Shown: positions 1 through 9,248, counted from the first letter of the stretch. The stretch: 64,000 nt of DNA from Terriglobales bacterium (GCA_035567895.1 DATMPC010000102.1:108332-172331), one strand, 5' to 3'. Numbers and translations: made by a program. Notes: a model not told the origin generated them from the letters alone.

Positions 1-166
1 TGTCGATCAGCATCGATTGTCCGGTTGGGCTCACGATTAACGTCGCCTGACCGCCTTCCACGTCGATTGAGTAGACTTGGAGCGTCTTGGACGCGCTTTG
101 CGCGACCAGACAAGAAGAGAGGAAGAGCAGCAGCAGCGGGAGTGTCGCCTGTATGCGAGTTCGCAT
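1..166 (-). CDS. Secreted MBL-fold hydrolase, ComEC/Rec2-like (N-terminal part only)
   Basis: Only the first 55 codons lie in the window; the rest runs off the left edge. The ATG at 166 opens a hydrophobic leader rich in Leu, followed by LSSC, which fits a lipobox, and then VAQS, which could also be a signal peptidase I site. After the leader comes LQVYSIDVEGGQATLIVSPTG, typical of the first two strands of the metallo-beta-lactamase fold in ComEC-like secreted hydrolases (the residues SMLID follow). The metal-binding HxHxDH motif would lie outside the window. The family call is by pattern recognition; substrate unknown. Confidence 0.6.
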   Translation of the reverse strand, partial: MRTRIQATLPLLLLFLSSCLVAQSASKTLQVYSIDVEGGQATLIVSPTGQSMLID

Positions 167-198
167 TATTTGTTCACCAGAATTAGATTGCAACGGTA

Positions 199-220
199 GA
201 GACGCAGCATGCTGCGTCTC
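199..220. repeat. 22-bp perfect palindrome, dispersed repeat
   Basis: A perfect palindrome built on GAGACGCAGCA and its complement lies between the partial hydrolase gene and the cupin gene. Partial copies of the same word occur near 51650-51663 (GCATGCTGCGTCTCT) and 58844-58865 (TAGAGACGCAGCATTCCGCG). It is therefore a dispersed intergenic repeat rather than a gene-specific operator. Confidence 0.6.
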
Positions 221-230
221 CACTGAAAAC

Positions 231-719
231 CTACGGATTCTTTACTTTCACGACGAAGTAAAGCAGCGTGCCTTCAACATCCTTCATCCAGTGCGGCACG
301 CCTGCGGGAATCACGATCGAATCTCCTGCCGAGAGCTTCCGCGTTTCTCCACCTTCGATCGAATCCCCGCGCGGCTCATCCGGATTGGTCGCTTTTTCAC
401 CGATGACTTTCCCCCCGGTCACGATGTTCGTGCTGCCCTGCACGATGTAGAAGACGTCGGTGTAGCTGCGATGAACTTCTACATTGCCCGACTCGGTGCG
501 ATGAGCGGTCATCACCCTGTAATTGCTTTCCGTGACGAGCGTGCCGCCTTTGGCGAAGGACGCAGCAACCTCGTCCTTTGAGTAGTACTTCACACCACTG
601 CTCGCCGCAGTTTGAACTGTTGCGCTCGTCTTTTCGGGACTCGCGCCTTGAGCAAACGCCATGACTCCGGCGGTCAGCAACGCCAGAAAACCACTGAAGT
701 GAGAAATACCGATGAGCAT
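231..719 (-). CDS. Secreted cupin-domain protein
   Basis: The 162-residue product starts with a signal peptide ending near AFAQG. A single cupin barrel follows. Cupin motif 1 is seen as the stretch with HRTESGNVEVHRSYTD then VFYIVQG, and motif 2 as GDSIVIPAGVPHWM. The paired His residues suggest a metal site. The ATG at 719 is preferred over the upstream in-frame start at 800 because AGGAGAG lies eight bases before it and the signal peptide then begins correctly. Function is unknown; periplasmic single-cupin proteins of this type are common in Acidobacteriota. It is divergent from the dehydrogenase at 854. Confidence 0.75.
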   Translation of the reverse strand: MLIGISHFSGFLALLTAGVMAFAQGASPEKTSATVQTAASSGVKYYSKDEVAASFAKGGTLVTESNYRVMTAHRTESGNVEVHRSYTDVFYIVQGSTNIVTGGKVIGEKATNPDEPRGDSIEGGETRKLSAGDSIVIPAGVPHWMKDVEGTLLYFVVKVKNP

Positions 720-853
720 TTGTGAGACTCTCCTGAGGATTTCACAACGCAAAATAGCGAATTCATGCCAAGCAGCATGAGAGTGTACGGAATCTTCCAC
801 ATAAAATCTTCAACAAAGCTGTTCAGCGTCCCGGAATACGAGATTAGCGACAG

Positions 854-1867
854 ATGACGGAGCTCACCGAAATTCGTGTCCCCTACAACGACCTCGTCCA
901 TGAACTGGCCACTATTCTGGCAAAACTTGGCTTCTCCGAAGATCGCGCGCTTCGCGCAGCACGCCTGTTTGCCGACGCGAGCCGCGATGGCGTCTATTCC
1001 CACGGCGTGAATCGATTCCCGCGCTTTGTGCGTGCATTGCGGAATGGAGTCGTTGATCCGAAAGCAACGCCCGTGGTGATCTCGCAGTTTGGGGCGCTGG
1101 AGCGGTGGGATGGCCGTCTCGGTCCCGGCATGTTGAACGCGCAGCAATGCATGGATCGAGCGATTGCATTGAGCCGTGCGAATGGCATTGGCTGTGTAGC
1201 TCTGGCCAATACGAACCACTGGATGCGCGGTGGCAACTATGGATGGCAGGCGGCCGATGCCGGAGTAATCGGCATCTGCTGGACCAACACGATGCCGAAC
1301 CTGCCTGCATGGGGCGCGAGCGATCCTCGACTGGGCAACAATCCGGTAATCATCGCAGTGCCTCGAGCACAAGGACATGTTGTCCTCGACATGGCGATGT
1401 CGCAGTTTTCGTATGGAGCTATCGAGTCGTATCGGCTGAAGGGACAACCACTGCCCGTTCCCGGTGGATTTACCGTCGATGGAGAACTGACGACCGATCC
1501 CGGAGCGATTGAAAAGTCTTATCGACCGCTGCCGATCGGATACTGGAAGGGCTCTGGTCTGGCCCTGATGCTCGATCTGCTTGCCAGCGTGCTCTCCGGC
1601 GGCAAGGCAACGCACCAGATTCCGGCTGACCCAGAACGGGAAACAGGACTTTCTCAAGTGTTCATCGCGATCGCTCCATCGTTAATTGGACCTCCGGAGC
1701 GAATGAGCCAAATTGCCGATGCTGTCATCGAGAACTTGCGTGGCTCGAAGTATTCCGGCGCAGCCGTTCGCTATCCCGGCGAACAGGTACTCAAGACTCG
1801 GAGCGAGAACCTGTCCCGCGGCATCCCAATTAATGCTGCGATATGGAACGACATTCACAAGCTTTGA
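854..1867 (+). CDS. dlgD: Ldh2-family dehydrogenase, probable 2,3-diketo-L-gulonate reductase
   Basis: The 337-residue protein belongs to the malate/L-lactate/ureidoglycolate (Ldh2) family of NAD(P)-dependent oxidoreductases with the non-Rossmann fold. SRDGVYSHGVNRFPRFV holds the catalytic His, and NTNHWMRGGNYG and WTNTMPNLPAWG are the conserved substrate and cofactor segments. Length and motifs match E. coli YiaK/DlgD (about 332 aa), which reduces 2,3-diketo-L-gulonate to 3-dehydro-L-gulonate in ascorbate or pentose catabolism. No other ascorbate gene is nearby, so the exact substrate is inferred from similarity alone. Confidence 0.8.
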   Translation: MTELTEIRVPYNDLVHELATILAKLGFSEDRALRAARLFADASRDGVYSHGVNRFPRFVRALRNGVVDPKATPVVISQFGALERWDGRLGPGMLNAQQCMDRAIALSRANGIGCVALANTNHWMRGGNYGWQAADAGVIGICWTNTMPNLPAWGASDPRLGNNPVIIAVPRAQGHVVLDMAMSQFSYGAIESYRLKGQPLPVPGGFTVDGELTTDPGAIEKSYRPLPIGYWKGSGLALMLDLLASVLSGGKATHQIPADPERETGLSQVFIAIAPSLIGPPERMSQIADAVIENLRGSKYSGAAVRYPGEQVLKTRSENLSRGIPINAAIWNDIHKL

Positions 1868-1899
1868 AACAAATCGCATTTTGTGCCACTCTGGCGGCC

Positions 1900-2490
1900 A
1901 TGTTCAAATCACTGCTCGTTGCACTGCTGGTTTTTCCGCTAGCTGCCACCACTTCAACCGACCAACCATCGATTGATGTCGTGCTGTGCACGAAAGCTCA
2001 TCCTTGCGGGAAGTTTTCCGCTTTGGACATCACGACTTCACCAGTCCGCGCTCTCGATGTAGCAACGATCGACGGCATGATGAAGGCGTTCTACGAAGTC
2101 GTGTCTGGACCCAAAGGACAACCACGTGATTGGGGACGCGACCGCACACTGTACACTCCCGATCTCCGCTTCATTAGCGTCACTGAGCGTCGCACCGGAA
2201 AGCTTGCTGCACTGATCCTCGATCATCAGACATTCGCTGAATCATCCCAGCCTGGTCTCGCAAAAAACGGATTCTTTGAGAAAGAGATTCACCGCACCGT
2301 GCACCAGTTCGGACACATCGCGCATGTTTTCAGCACATACGAATCGCGCGAGACTCCTGATGGGCTTCCAACCGCTCGCGGCATCAACAGCATCGAAATG
2401 CTTTTCGATGGTCATCGCTGGTGGATCACTTTCGCAGAATGGGACGAGGAGAGGCCCGGCCAACTCCTGCCTAAAGAGTTTTTGCCATAA
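1900..2490 (+). CDS. Secreted hypothetical protein, NTF2/SnoaL-like
   Basis: The 196-residue protein has a signal peptide (MFKSLLVALLVFPLAATTS) and then a soluble domain. Segments such as DVATIDGMMKAFYEVVSGP, YTPDLRFISV, and INSIEMLFDGHRWWITFAEWDEE resemble secreted NTF2-fold (DUF4440/SnoaL-like) proteins. The open frame extends upstream to 1843 and overlaps the dehydrogenase gene; I chose the ATG at 1900 because it begins the leader, although a TTG at 1864 is possible. Probably co-transcribed with the dehydrogenase. No catalytic function can be assigned. Confidence 0.65.
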   Translation: MFKSLLVALLVFPLAATTSTDQPSIDVVLCTKAHPCGKFSALDITTSPVRALDVATIDGMMKAFYEVVSGPKGQPRDWGRDRTLYTPDLRFISVTERRTGKLAALILDHQTFAESSQPGLAKNGFFEKEIHRTVHQFGHIAHVFSTYESRETPDGLPTARGINSIEMLFDGHRWWITFAEWDEERPGQLLPKEFLP

Positions 2491-2541
2491 CTCCAGCTAA
2501 CGTGCGACAACTATAGATGCGGCCATTTCTGGAACGAGTTG

Positions 2542-3027
2542 ATGATGGAGCGCAGAAGACAGCAACGGCGAAAGGGTCCAACCCGGGTTGGAGGTGACCG
2601 TCGCATTGGCAGGGCCAACGGTGGGCCGGAACGCCGTGTTGCCGATCGTCGCAGCGGCCTCGATCGCCGCAAGTTCGATGTAATCGTAGACTATCAGGTC
2701 CGTTCCATTCCCATCCTGCGCTGTTCCGGCCGAATCAGCATCGGCGACACAGCCAAGGATTTTTCCGCAAAATGTTCAGAGATGCTTCAGCGGAATCGCC
2801 CAACGTTCGCGCTTGATCTTAGCGGCATCAATCACATCGATAGCACTGGGGTTGGCGCGCTTGCCTCTCTGCTCACCTCCACTCGAACTCGAGGAGGCGA
2901 TCTAAAACTCATTGCTCCCTCCCGGAAGGTCGAGAGCGCCTTGCGAACTACATTCTTGTACGAACTCTTCCATATACTTTCGAGCGCAAAGGAACTGGCG
3001 GAGTTCAGCGCTCAACCTCACGATTAG
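2542..3027 (+). CDS. STAS-domain protein (anti-sigma-factor antagonist type) with Arg-rich N-terminus
   Basis: Residues 1-45 are extremely Arg-rich (MERRRQQRRKG, GGDRRIGR, ERRVADRRSGLDRRK), a basic tail that could bind nucleic acid or membrane. Residues 50-155 form a STAS domain: IPILRCSGRISIG for the first strands and GINHIDSTGVGALASLL for the loop carrying the phosphorylatable Ser. Such proteins act as phospho-switched antagonists of anti-sigma factors. No kinase or sigma factor gene is adjacent, so the partner is unknown. The start could also be the TTG at 2539. Confidence 0.8.
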   Translation: MMERRRQQRRKGPTRVGGDRRIGRANGGPERRVADRRSGLDRRKFDVIVDYQVRSIPILRCSGRISIGDTAKDFSAKCSEMLQRNRPTFALDLSGINHIDSTGVGALASLLTSTRTRGGDLKLIAPSRKVESALRTTFLYELFHILSSAKELAEFSAQPHD

Positions 3028-3294
3028 CGCGAGCGCTTTTGTTCCCAATATGGACCTCGCCAGATCTATACGTGCTCATCTTTAATGCCCCGAGAAAGGC
3101 AGCGAGTCCGAAACATTCCGGAAGATCTTTCACCAAAGGCAGGCTCAGGACGACAGAGTCTAAGAAGGCGAACGAGAGCACCCGCCTCCTAGGAAAGTAA
3201 AGCCGGAAGAATCTCCCGAATTCAGGGACGCGACGAACCTCAAGCGAATCCACAGACGAGCAATTCGAATCGAAATGATCGATAATAGGGATGT

Positions 3295-3876
3295 ATGTCC
3301 ATAGCCACCCCGCGTGCCCAAAGTCAGTTGTCGATTCAGGAGTTCACCTCCGAACTTCGGAAACTGCCTCCTGCGAGCTTCGAGCGTGTCGACGCCGTGC
3401 AACGCTTTCTGCGCGAGCATCCTGTCGATCCCGACAGTCTCTCGCCTTATCTCTGTTGGGACCATCAGCACTACACGCGAAACCTGATTGACAAGAGCGA
3501 TCTTTATGAATTGGTCGCTATCTGTTGGGAGGTTGGACAGGCAAGTTCGATCCACAATCATCGCGATCAAAATTGTTGGATGGCGGCTCCGATTGGCACG
3601 CTGATGGTTCAGAACTACCGCGTGATGGCGCAGGATATTGAAGCCGGCACATGCAAGATTGAACCTACTGACACTTTGGAAATGAATCAAACCAACCCAG
3701 TTGCCGTCGATCCGCAGGAGCCGGTGCATCGTGTGCATAACCCAGCAGAACTAAAGCAGCGCGCGGTCAGCCTTCACGTTTATTCACGTCCTTTTGATAC
3801 TTGCGTGGTCTATTCTGACCAGCAGGGCACCTGCGGCGTCATCAAGCTGCACTATACGACGCAATACGGGCATTGA
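3295..3876 (+). CDS. Cysteine dioxygenase family protein
   Basis: The 193-residue cupin-type protein carries the mononuclear iron ligands expected for cysteine dioxygenase: SSIHNHRDQNCW supplies two His residues and VSLHVYSRPFDTCVVY supplies the third His and the active-site Tyr region. Length fits the family. The enzyme oxidises cysteine (or a related thiol such as 3-mercaptopropionate) to the sulfinate with O2. Which thiol is used cannot be read from sequence. The gene stands alone between two STAS genes. Confidence 0.85.
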   Translation: MSIATPRAQSQLSIQEFTSELRKLPPASFERVDAVQRFLREHPVDPDSLSPYLCWDHQHYTRNLIDKSDLYELVAICWEVGQASSIHNHRDQNCWMAAPIGTLMVQNYRVMAQDIEAGTCKIEPTDTLEMNQTNPVAVDPQEPVHRVHNPAELKQRAVSLHVYSRPFDTCVVYSDQQGTCGVIKLHYTTQYGH

Positions 3877-4208
3877 TGAGCTTGGCGCGCATACACGCAG
3901 TCTCCGTTGCAACGTCGCTGCATATCGCTGCACTCCACTATCGCAAGTAGTGGTCCCAAATTGAGAATCGATAGTCCGTTTGCGGGATGAGAGGCGTGCT
4001 GTATGCAACGAACCGGCTCGCTTGAACGTATGTAGAAGGAAAGGTAGAGTAGTTTTGATGTTTACCTCTAGTCACAATCCGCAATCGCTTGAATGCACCA
4101 AGAACGCGCGCCCGCTAAGTAAATAATTTCCTACAAGATTAAGGAACATTTTCGTTCCATATCCGTCTCACTTACTAGGCCGATTCAACTGATAGGAGTA
4201 GCTGTGCC
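3877..4208. other. Intergenic gap, nothing recognised
   Basis: This AT-richer stretch between the cysteine dioxygenase and the second STAS gene has no credible frame. AGGAGT about nine bases before 4209 is the ribosome-binding site of the next gene. No terminator or repeat was found. Confidence 0.5.
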
Positions 4209-4571
4209 ATGGAGGATTCATTGCAATTGAATTTGGAAATCCTTGCAGAACAGGGAATCGCTCTCATACGTTGTCGCGGACAATTAAAGTTCGGAAAAGA
4301 GTGCCAAGTGTTGAAGAAGTGTGTCGATAGTGTGCTGTCGCAATTCTCGATTTGTGTGTTGAGTCTGACGGCCATTCGTCAGATTGACGCTCGTGGTTTG
4401 GGCACCTTGGTTGGATGTGTGGAAAAGGCGCGATCATTGGGATGCTTGTTGTTGATTGGCGGCACTTCGGAGAAAGTTCGCGACCTGCTTCGCATTACCA
4501 AACTGAATACTGTACTGGAAATTTACACGTCGGAGTTCGATGCGATGCAGGCATGCGGGCAAGCGGCATAA
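4209..4571 (+). CDS. STAS-domain protein lacking the usual phospho-Ser
   Basis: This 120-residue protein is a single STAS domain (IALIRCRGQLKFGKECQVLKK, then SICVLSLTAIRQIDARGLGTLVGC). In antagonists of the SpoIIAA type the loop reads D-S-x-G; here it is D-A-R-G, so the phosphorylatable Ser is replaced by Ala. It may be a constitutive binder or a scaffold component. AGGAGT lies upstream. It is a different gene from the STAS protein at 2542, with little similarity outside the fold. Confidence 0.75.
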   Translation: MEDSLQLNLEILAEQGIALIRCRGQLKFGKECQVLKKCVDSVLSQFSICVLSLTAIRQIDARGLGTLVGCVEKARSLGCLLLIGGTSEKVRDLLRITKLNTVLEIYTSEFDAMQACGQAA

Positions 4572-4783
4572 ATGACGCAAAGCGTTGAGGGTCTATGTGA
4601 GTGGTTCAGGCAACGCTGGCCCCACCATGGACTGTCACCCCTCACTCCGCGCCAAGCACAGCGAACTCTTTCAGCACCTCGACCCTTCAGTATTCGTCGG
4701 AGAACCTGAGCTGGCTGCTCAGTAGCGCTCCGAAAGTCCCCGATTTTCCACCATTCGTTATGGCCCTCATTACAGAGGAGCAG

Positions 4784-5662
4784 TCAGCTTATGACGCCCA
4801 TTTTGTCGAGGTACACGTCGATTAGATGTCGATAACTTATTCTGAGACTCTCAACCGCCGGCCTATCACTCTCGTCCTGCTCGACGAAGAGGTGCTCAAC
4901 CTCCAGTCGCTCCGCTGCAGTCAGAACCTTTTTCCAGTCGATAGTTCCATTTCCAACCTCGGTGAAGTGCTCGGCTGCTTTGTTAAGTTCCCGTGATGGC
5001 GGGAATCCTTGGCGACGATCTTTGAGATGGAGCATACGCACGCGATTGCCAAGTTTTCGCAGCATCGCGACCGGATCCTGGCCGGCCTGGGTAACCCAGT
5101 AGCAGTCCATTTCGAAGCAGACCAATTTGGGATCGGTATTCTCAACAAGGATATCGAAGCCGGTCGTGGCGCCGAGCTGGCGGAATTCGTAATTGTGATT
5201 GTGGAAGCCAAAGCGCATGCCCATACTCCGCGCCCGTTCTCCCCAACGATTGAACTGGTCCGCAGCCAGCCGGAAGTCGTCGGCTGTGTTCCGAAGGTTT
5301 TCCGGCAGCATCGGGCAGATCACAAAGCTCACGCCAAGCTCCCTGGCGTAATCGAGCTTGGCCGGAAGCCCCTGGTAATCGAAGTGTCCGCTGGGCACCT
5401 TGAGCCCGGCGTCGAGGATCATCTGGCGCAGCTCTTTTGCTGGGCGCGAATAGACGTTCCAGTAAGTCTCGACCTCGTCGTAACCGATTGCGCGAATTTG
5501 CTTCAGCAGGGGGGCCAGATCAGCTTCGGCCTGCCTGCGCACAGTATAGAGCTGTACACCGAGCGGCGGATGTATGTACTGGTCGGCAAAGAGGTACCGA
5601 CTTGCGGCAAGCGACCCTACGGCGGCAAGTCCTGAGCGGAGGAAATCCCGGCGAGAAAGCAT
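4784..5662 (-). CDS. Sugar phosphate isomerase/epimerase with Tat-type leader
   Basis: The 292-residue product begins MLSRRDFLRSG, a twin-arginine signal, followed by a xylose-isomerase-like TIM barrel. Supporting segments are LGVQLYTVRRQ, GYDEVETYWNVY, FGFHNHNYEFR, CFEMDCYWVTQAGQDP and MLHLKDR, with His, Glu and Asp residues positioned to bind a divalent metal. Exported TIM-barrel epimerases like this are abundant in Acidobacteriota and usually belong to sugar catabolism. The start at 5662 places the RR motif at the N-terminus; the frame is open to 5698. Substrate unknown. Confidence 0.8.
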   Translation of the reverse strand: MLSRRDFLRSGLAAVGSLAASRYLFADQYIHPPLGVQLYTVRRQAEADLAPLLKQIRAIGYDEVETYWNVYSRPAKELRQMILDAGLKVPSGHFDYQGLPAKLDYARELGVSFVICPMLPENLRNTADDFRLAADQFNRWGERARSMGMRFGFHNHNYEFRQLGATTGFDILVENTDPKLVCFEMDCYWVTQAGQDPVAMLRKLGNRVRMLHLKDRRQGFPPSRELNKAAEHFTEVGNGTIDWKKVLTAAERLEVEHLFVEQDESDRPAVESLRISYRHLIDVYLDKMGVIS

Positions 5663-6071
5663 GGCTGAATATCGCAGCAAAGGCAGGTCCACGTCCACCC
5701 AGCACGTTTAACAAACCGGCGAAAGACGGAACGTTCTCTGAAGATTGTTCCCAGAGTAGGAAAACATTCCGTCTGGGCGCTTTTTTGTCTGGTCGTCCCT
5801 TTCTTGTCCGTGAATTACAATCCTGAACCAACTTTCCCACTTAAGGAAACCATCCGCCTGGTCCCCAGCTTCATCCCCGCTTTTCTTCCTCCATTTGAAG
5901 ATTGCAGGGGAAGCTCAAGCGCTGCCGTGCTAGGTTGGAGATGAACGCTACGTTCTCTGTCGGCAAGCCGTCCCAAAGCTGCGCACACATTGTTTTGAAT
6001 TTGCCGGCGGCTAATCCCAAAATGGTCTAGTAAGTCCTGCTGTAATGTGCGGGAATTCATCGGGAGCACTC
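5663..6071. other. Intergenic gap with one long hairpin
   Basis: No credible gene lies here. At 5724-5774 AGACGGAA pairs with TTCCGTCT and encloses a smaller CTCTG/CAGAG stem; GGGCGC and six T follow on the plus strand. It resembles an intrinsic terminator for a plus-strand transcript, but the GC gap before the T-run is unusual and no plus-strand gene precedes it. Confidence 0.35.
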
Positions 6072-6887
6072 ATGTCCACTATCAAGGATGTCAGCGGTAC
6101 TGCGTTTGTCGTCGCTGAATACCGCGCGGAAGAAAATCGGGAGCTCATGCCCATCTACAACGATCCGGTGGTCGGGCTCTTTCTCAGCGACGCGAGCCGC
6201 CAGGCTGCTGAGCGCGTTGCCTCGCGCTTTCCCAAGGTCAAGGATATGGTCAAGACGCGGACGCGTTACTTTGACGACATGCTGGACGCACAGATCGCGG
6301 CTGGGATCGGCCAGGTGCTGATCCTCGGCGCCGGGCTCGATACCCGTGCCGTCCGCAAGCAGTCAGCCGGGGTGCGCTACTTCGAGATCGACGATCCGGC
6401 AACGATGGAACTGAAGCGGCGCTGCTACGCGGACGCGTGCATCGACGCCGGCGTGACCCACATTCCAGGAAACTACGTCACCGATGGCCTGATCGACCTG
6501 CTGCGGTCAAACGGCTTCGAGTTCGACGTGCCGACGTATCTCATCTGGGAAGGTAACGTCATGTACATGCCGCTCGGGCACGGCAAGCACACGATGCTGG
6601 AGTTGAAGCGACACCTGAAGCGCTTCCGGCTGTCGTTCGATTATCTGACCGAGTCGGTGATCACCAAAACAACCGGCGATGCGGATCTCACGATTCTCGT
6701 CGAGAGCTTCGAGGGGATGGGCGCGCCCTGGGTGTCCGGAATCGACGATATCCACAGCCTCGCTCGCGAACTGGGCCTGCGGGTCGTCGAGAACTTTAGT
6801 ACCGGCGAGCTGTATCGGAAGTATCGTGGCCGACCCACTTCTTCACAGGTCTTTCAGCACTACTCGATCTGCACGCTGGAACCCTAG
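6072..6887 (+). CDS. Class I SAM-dependent methyltransferase (leucine carboxyl methyltransferase-like)
   Basis: The 271-residue protein matches the TIGR00027/LCMT-like group of bacterial O-methyltransferases. The SAM-binding motif is VLILGAGLDTRAVRKQ, followed by the acidic strand YFEIDDPATMELKR; LIWEGNVMYMP matches the family's later motif. The methyl acceptor is unknown; members often modify polyketides or small acids. GGGAGC upstream supports the ATG at 6072 rather than the earlier in-frame start at 6045. GC content is visibly higher than in neighbours, which may reflect later acquisition. Confidence 0.8.
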   Translation: MSTIKDVSGTAFVVAEYRAEENRELMPIYNDPVVGLFLSDASRQAAERVASRFPKVKDMVKTRTRYFDDMLDAQIAAGIGQVLILGAGLDTRAVRKQSAGVRYFEIDDPATMELKRRCYADACIDAGVTHIPGNYVTDGLIDLLRSNGFEFDVPTYLIWEGNVMYMPLGHGKHTMLELKRHLKRFRLSFDYLTESVITKTTGDADLTILVESFEGMGAPWVSGIDDIHSLARELGLRVVENFSTGELYRKYRGRPTSSQVFQHYSICTLEP

Positions 6888-7127
6888 CGCGCCGGGGCAG
6901 TACCGCCCGCGGTAGCGGATGGGTGAGTCTGGGTTGTCAAGCTCAGGTATCTCTCCGCCCTGGACATGGACGACGTAATCCATCGCCCGCTCGATCCCAA
7001 GATCACCCCAGGCAATCCGGGCCGCCTCATCCCGTGTCAACTCAGGTGTTCCTGAGCGGAGCGTGCTACACTTCTGACCGCTTTTTTCGAGCCTTCCCAC
7101 AATCGCCCGCTATCAGGAGTTACCGAA

Positions 7128-8264
7128 ATGAAACTTACAAGCTTTTGCGCAGCGTTGATGTTCTGCGTGTTTACTGCTGCTTACTCTCACGCTCAGACGA
7201 AGACTGCCTGCCTCGCACATCATTTCGCTTACGTCGAAGGACTATTTGAAGTTCGCTATGAACCGGGCTGCACCGGACACGATGAGCCCGAGTTGGACCC
7301 TGTCTCCAGCGCTCCCGGATCGGCCCGAGACCTCACCTGGACAGCTGTGCTGCCAAGCGATGGTCCATCGACCCTCGTTTCCGATTTGGGACCAACGTTT
7401 TGGTTTGGAGGAACGGTTACAGATCCCAAGAGCTTTGGAGGACAGGCATTTGTCGAGTTGCAGATCTATCCTGACTCCATCGTGAAGAACTGTTTCCCCA
7501 ACGGCGCCTTCAGCGTGAGCTTCGCGCCGAATACCTATACGGCCTGCTCTCCGGTGTTCAAGCTGGTTGCGGAATCCAACGGCAAGTTCCGGGAACCAGC
7601 AGCATTCAATGCCATGCTGACCGACGGAACAGGAAACAACCATCCGCTGATTATGCATGCCGGAGATATGATCCAGGTGCACTACTACACCACCCCTGTC
7701 CAGGACGGCTTCCACATCACGGTTACCGACCTGACCACGCCTGGCACCGGAACCATCATTCTGAACTCCTCTTCCGATGGCCCGCTGATGCCGGTTTATG
7801 ACACGCAAGAGCTCGGCAACTCGCTGGCTTGGGGCATTGTTTCGGATACGCCCCTCTCCTTCGTCTGGGAGATCGGACACAAGTCGGTCTTCACCGGGGG
7901 AGCCGCTTTCTGTTTACCCGGTGAGGCTGGCTGCCTGTCTTACAACGCCGCATCGTGGGCGGGAATTTCCCCGATACAGATCAAATCGGTAGTCTTTGGC
8001 GACGGATCTGTACCAAAAAGCTTCGCTGCCGTGAGCGACCAGGGCGGAAAGGCTGAAGTACTCGCCCCGAATGCGTGCTCCGCGTATGGTGGCCCGCTCT
8101 GCATCTATCCCTGGTACACACTCGGAGCGACCGGGTTCCATTATGGGATCGACTACCCGGATACACGCAAAGACTTCGGACAGGCTGACCAGTTCACTAC
8201 AACGACGCAATGTGGGGGCCCCTTCGGACCTGACTCAACCTATTGCGCCACGACTTTGAAATAG
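7128..8264 (+). CDS. Secreted hypothetical protein, Cys-rich
   Basis: The 378-residue product starts with a signal peptide ending SHAQT. The mature part is rich in aromatic, Gly and Cys residues (KNCFPNGAF, CLPGEAGCLSY, NACSAYGGPLCIYPWY, TTQCGGPFG, TYCATTLK), which suggests an extracytoplasmic beta-rich protein with disulfides. I do not recognise the family. A clear AGGAG precedes the ATG. It has its own intergenic regions on both sides and no obvious partner. Confidence 0.7.
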   Translation: MKLTSFCAALMFCVFTAAYSHAQTKTACLAHHFAYVEGLFEVRYEPGCTGHDEPELDPVSSAPGSARDLTWTAVLPSDGPSTLVSDLGPTFWFGGTVTDPKSFGGQAFVELQIYPDSIVKNCFPNGAFSVSFAPNTYTACSPVFKLVAESNGKFREPAAFNAMLTDGTGNNHPLIMHAGDMIQVHYYTTPVQDGFHITVTDLTTPGTGTIILNSSSDGPLMPVYDTQELGNSLAWGIVSDTPLSFVWEIGHKSVFTGGAAFCLPGEAGCLSYNAASWAGISPIQIKSVVFGDGSVPKSFAAVSDQGGKAEVLAPNACSAYGGPLCIYPWYTLGATGFHYGIDYPDTRKDFGQADQFTTTTQCGGPFGPDSTYCATTLK

Positions 8265-8510
8265 GAGCACGGCACCCCGTTCTCGCACGGTGTTCTGCCA
8301 GGACGGGAGAGATAAATGTCCGTTGCTTCGGTTATCGTTTCTTCTCGCGAGTGGTTAGAGCGTTAGATTTTGATTGTCTCTCTTCAGACGGTCTTCGGGA
8401 ACGAGTCAAAGACCGGAATTACTGACATCGTTCTCAATAGCTCTATCGACTACCCGTCGTCAATTTCTTCACAGCTTCCGGTCCCTAGGTTCCCCAAGAA
8501 GGGGATAAGG

Positions 8511-8975
8511 TTAGGACTGGCTGATTAAACCGTTTGCCGACCAGCGATCTCCGCGCAAAATGGCTTCAACCGCAGGCAGAAGTTCTGTGATGGCATTCTG
8601 CTTGTGAACGAACCCTTTTGCTCCGTTGCTTAGAGCTGTCGCTACCACATCGGGATCGTTGTCTTGACTGATGAACAGGATTTTTGCGGCTGGAGCGAGT
8701 TGCCCTATTCGGTGGGCGACCTCGATGCCGTTTAGTGTCGGCAGCCCGATGTCGAGAAAAATCAAATCGGGTTGCAATTCTTCAGCCTTCTGAACCGCCT
8801 CTAATCCGTCCGCTGCCTCGCCAATCACCTGCAATTCCGGTCTCGCTTCCACTGTCGTGCACACGAAGCGCCTAAAAGGTTCGAAATCATCGACCACAAG
8901 AATGCGGACAACAGTGGACGGGTTTCTCCGGTTTGAGGAGATCGCTGTAGTCTGAGTCGTAGGTGGTTTCGTCAT
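8511..8975 (-). CDS. Stand-alone receiver-domain response regulator
   Basis: The 154-residue protein has a linker of about 23 residues and then a CheY-like receiver domain: VRILVVDDFEPFRR gives the acidic pair, LIFLDIGLPTLNG carries the phospho-acceptor Asp75, and GFVHKQ supplies the conserved Lys. It ends right after the receiver (AVEAILRGDRWSANG, the start of the linker seen in LuxR-type regulators), so the DNA-binding half is absent. It may signal by protein contact or be a shortened NarL-type regulator. No kinase is adjacent. The start at 8975 is the first ATG; a TTG at 9083 extends the frame. Confidence 0.75.
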   Translation of the reverse strand: MTKPPTTQTTAISSNRRNPSTVVRILVVDDFEPFRRFVCTTVEARPELQVIGEAADGLEAVQKAEELQPDLIFLDIGLPTLNGIEVAHRIGQLAPAAKILFISQDNDPDVVATALSNGAKGFVHKQNAITELLPAVEAILRGDRWSANGLISQS

Positions 8976-9248
8976 GGGCGGTTCATTTCGCAAGGAACCG
9001 TCGCCCGTTCGGGCGCAGGGGAGGGTTACAAGAGGAGACACTCTTAGAATACTCCTCTTCGACAAACTATTGAAAAACCGCAACGGTTGTTACCACGCGT
9101 TAGCTGGGCTGCCGACCTTTTCCCGTTACGGTTTTTTGCATCAGATTCCAAGACAACACCGGCCTACGTTCATATGCCGACACCAAGCCATGCTGTTGAA
9201 ACCGTCCTCATCGAATGCAGTTTGGTGTTAGGCAGGCGAACTGCAGAT

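Noticed and set aside
674..1657. 327-codon frame on the minus strand
   Set aside because: It lies opposite the well-supported Ldh2-family gene, reads as Arg/His/Ser-rich shadow sequence and has no recognisable domain.
5724..5774. Hairpin with T-run taken as a terminator
   Set aside because: A GGGCGC gap separates stem and T-run and no plus-strand gene precedes it, so I kept it only as a comment on the gap.
6843..7100. 85-codon minus-strand frame overlapping the methyltransferase 3' end
   Set aside because: A stretch such as RDEAARIAWGDLGIERAMDY looks protein-like, but there is no start signal, no family and it runs into the methyltransferase gene. It could be a gene remnant; not supported enough to list.
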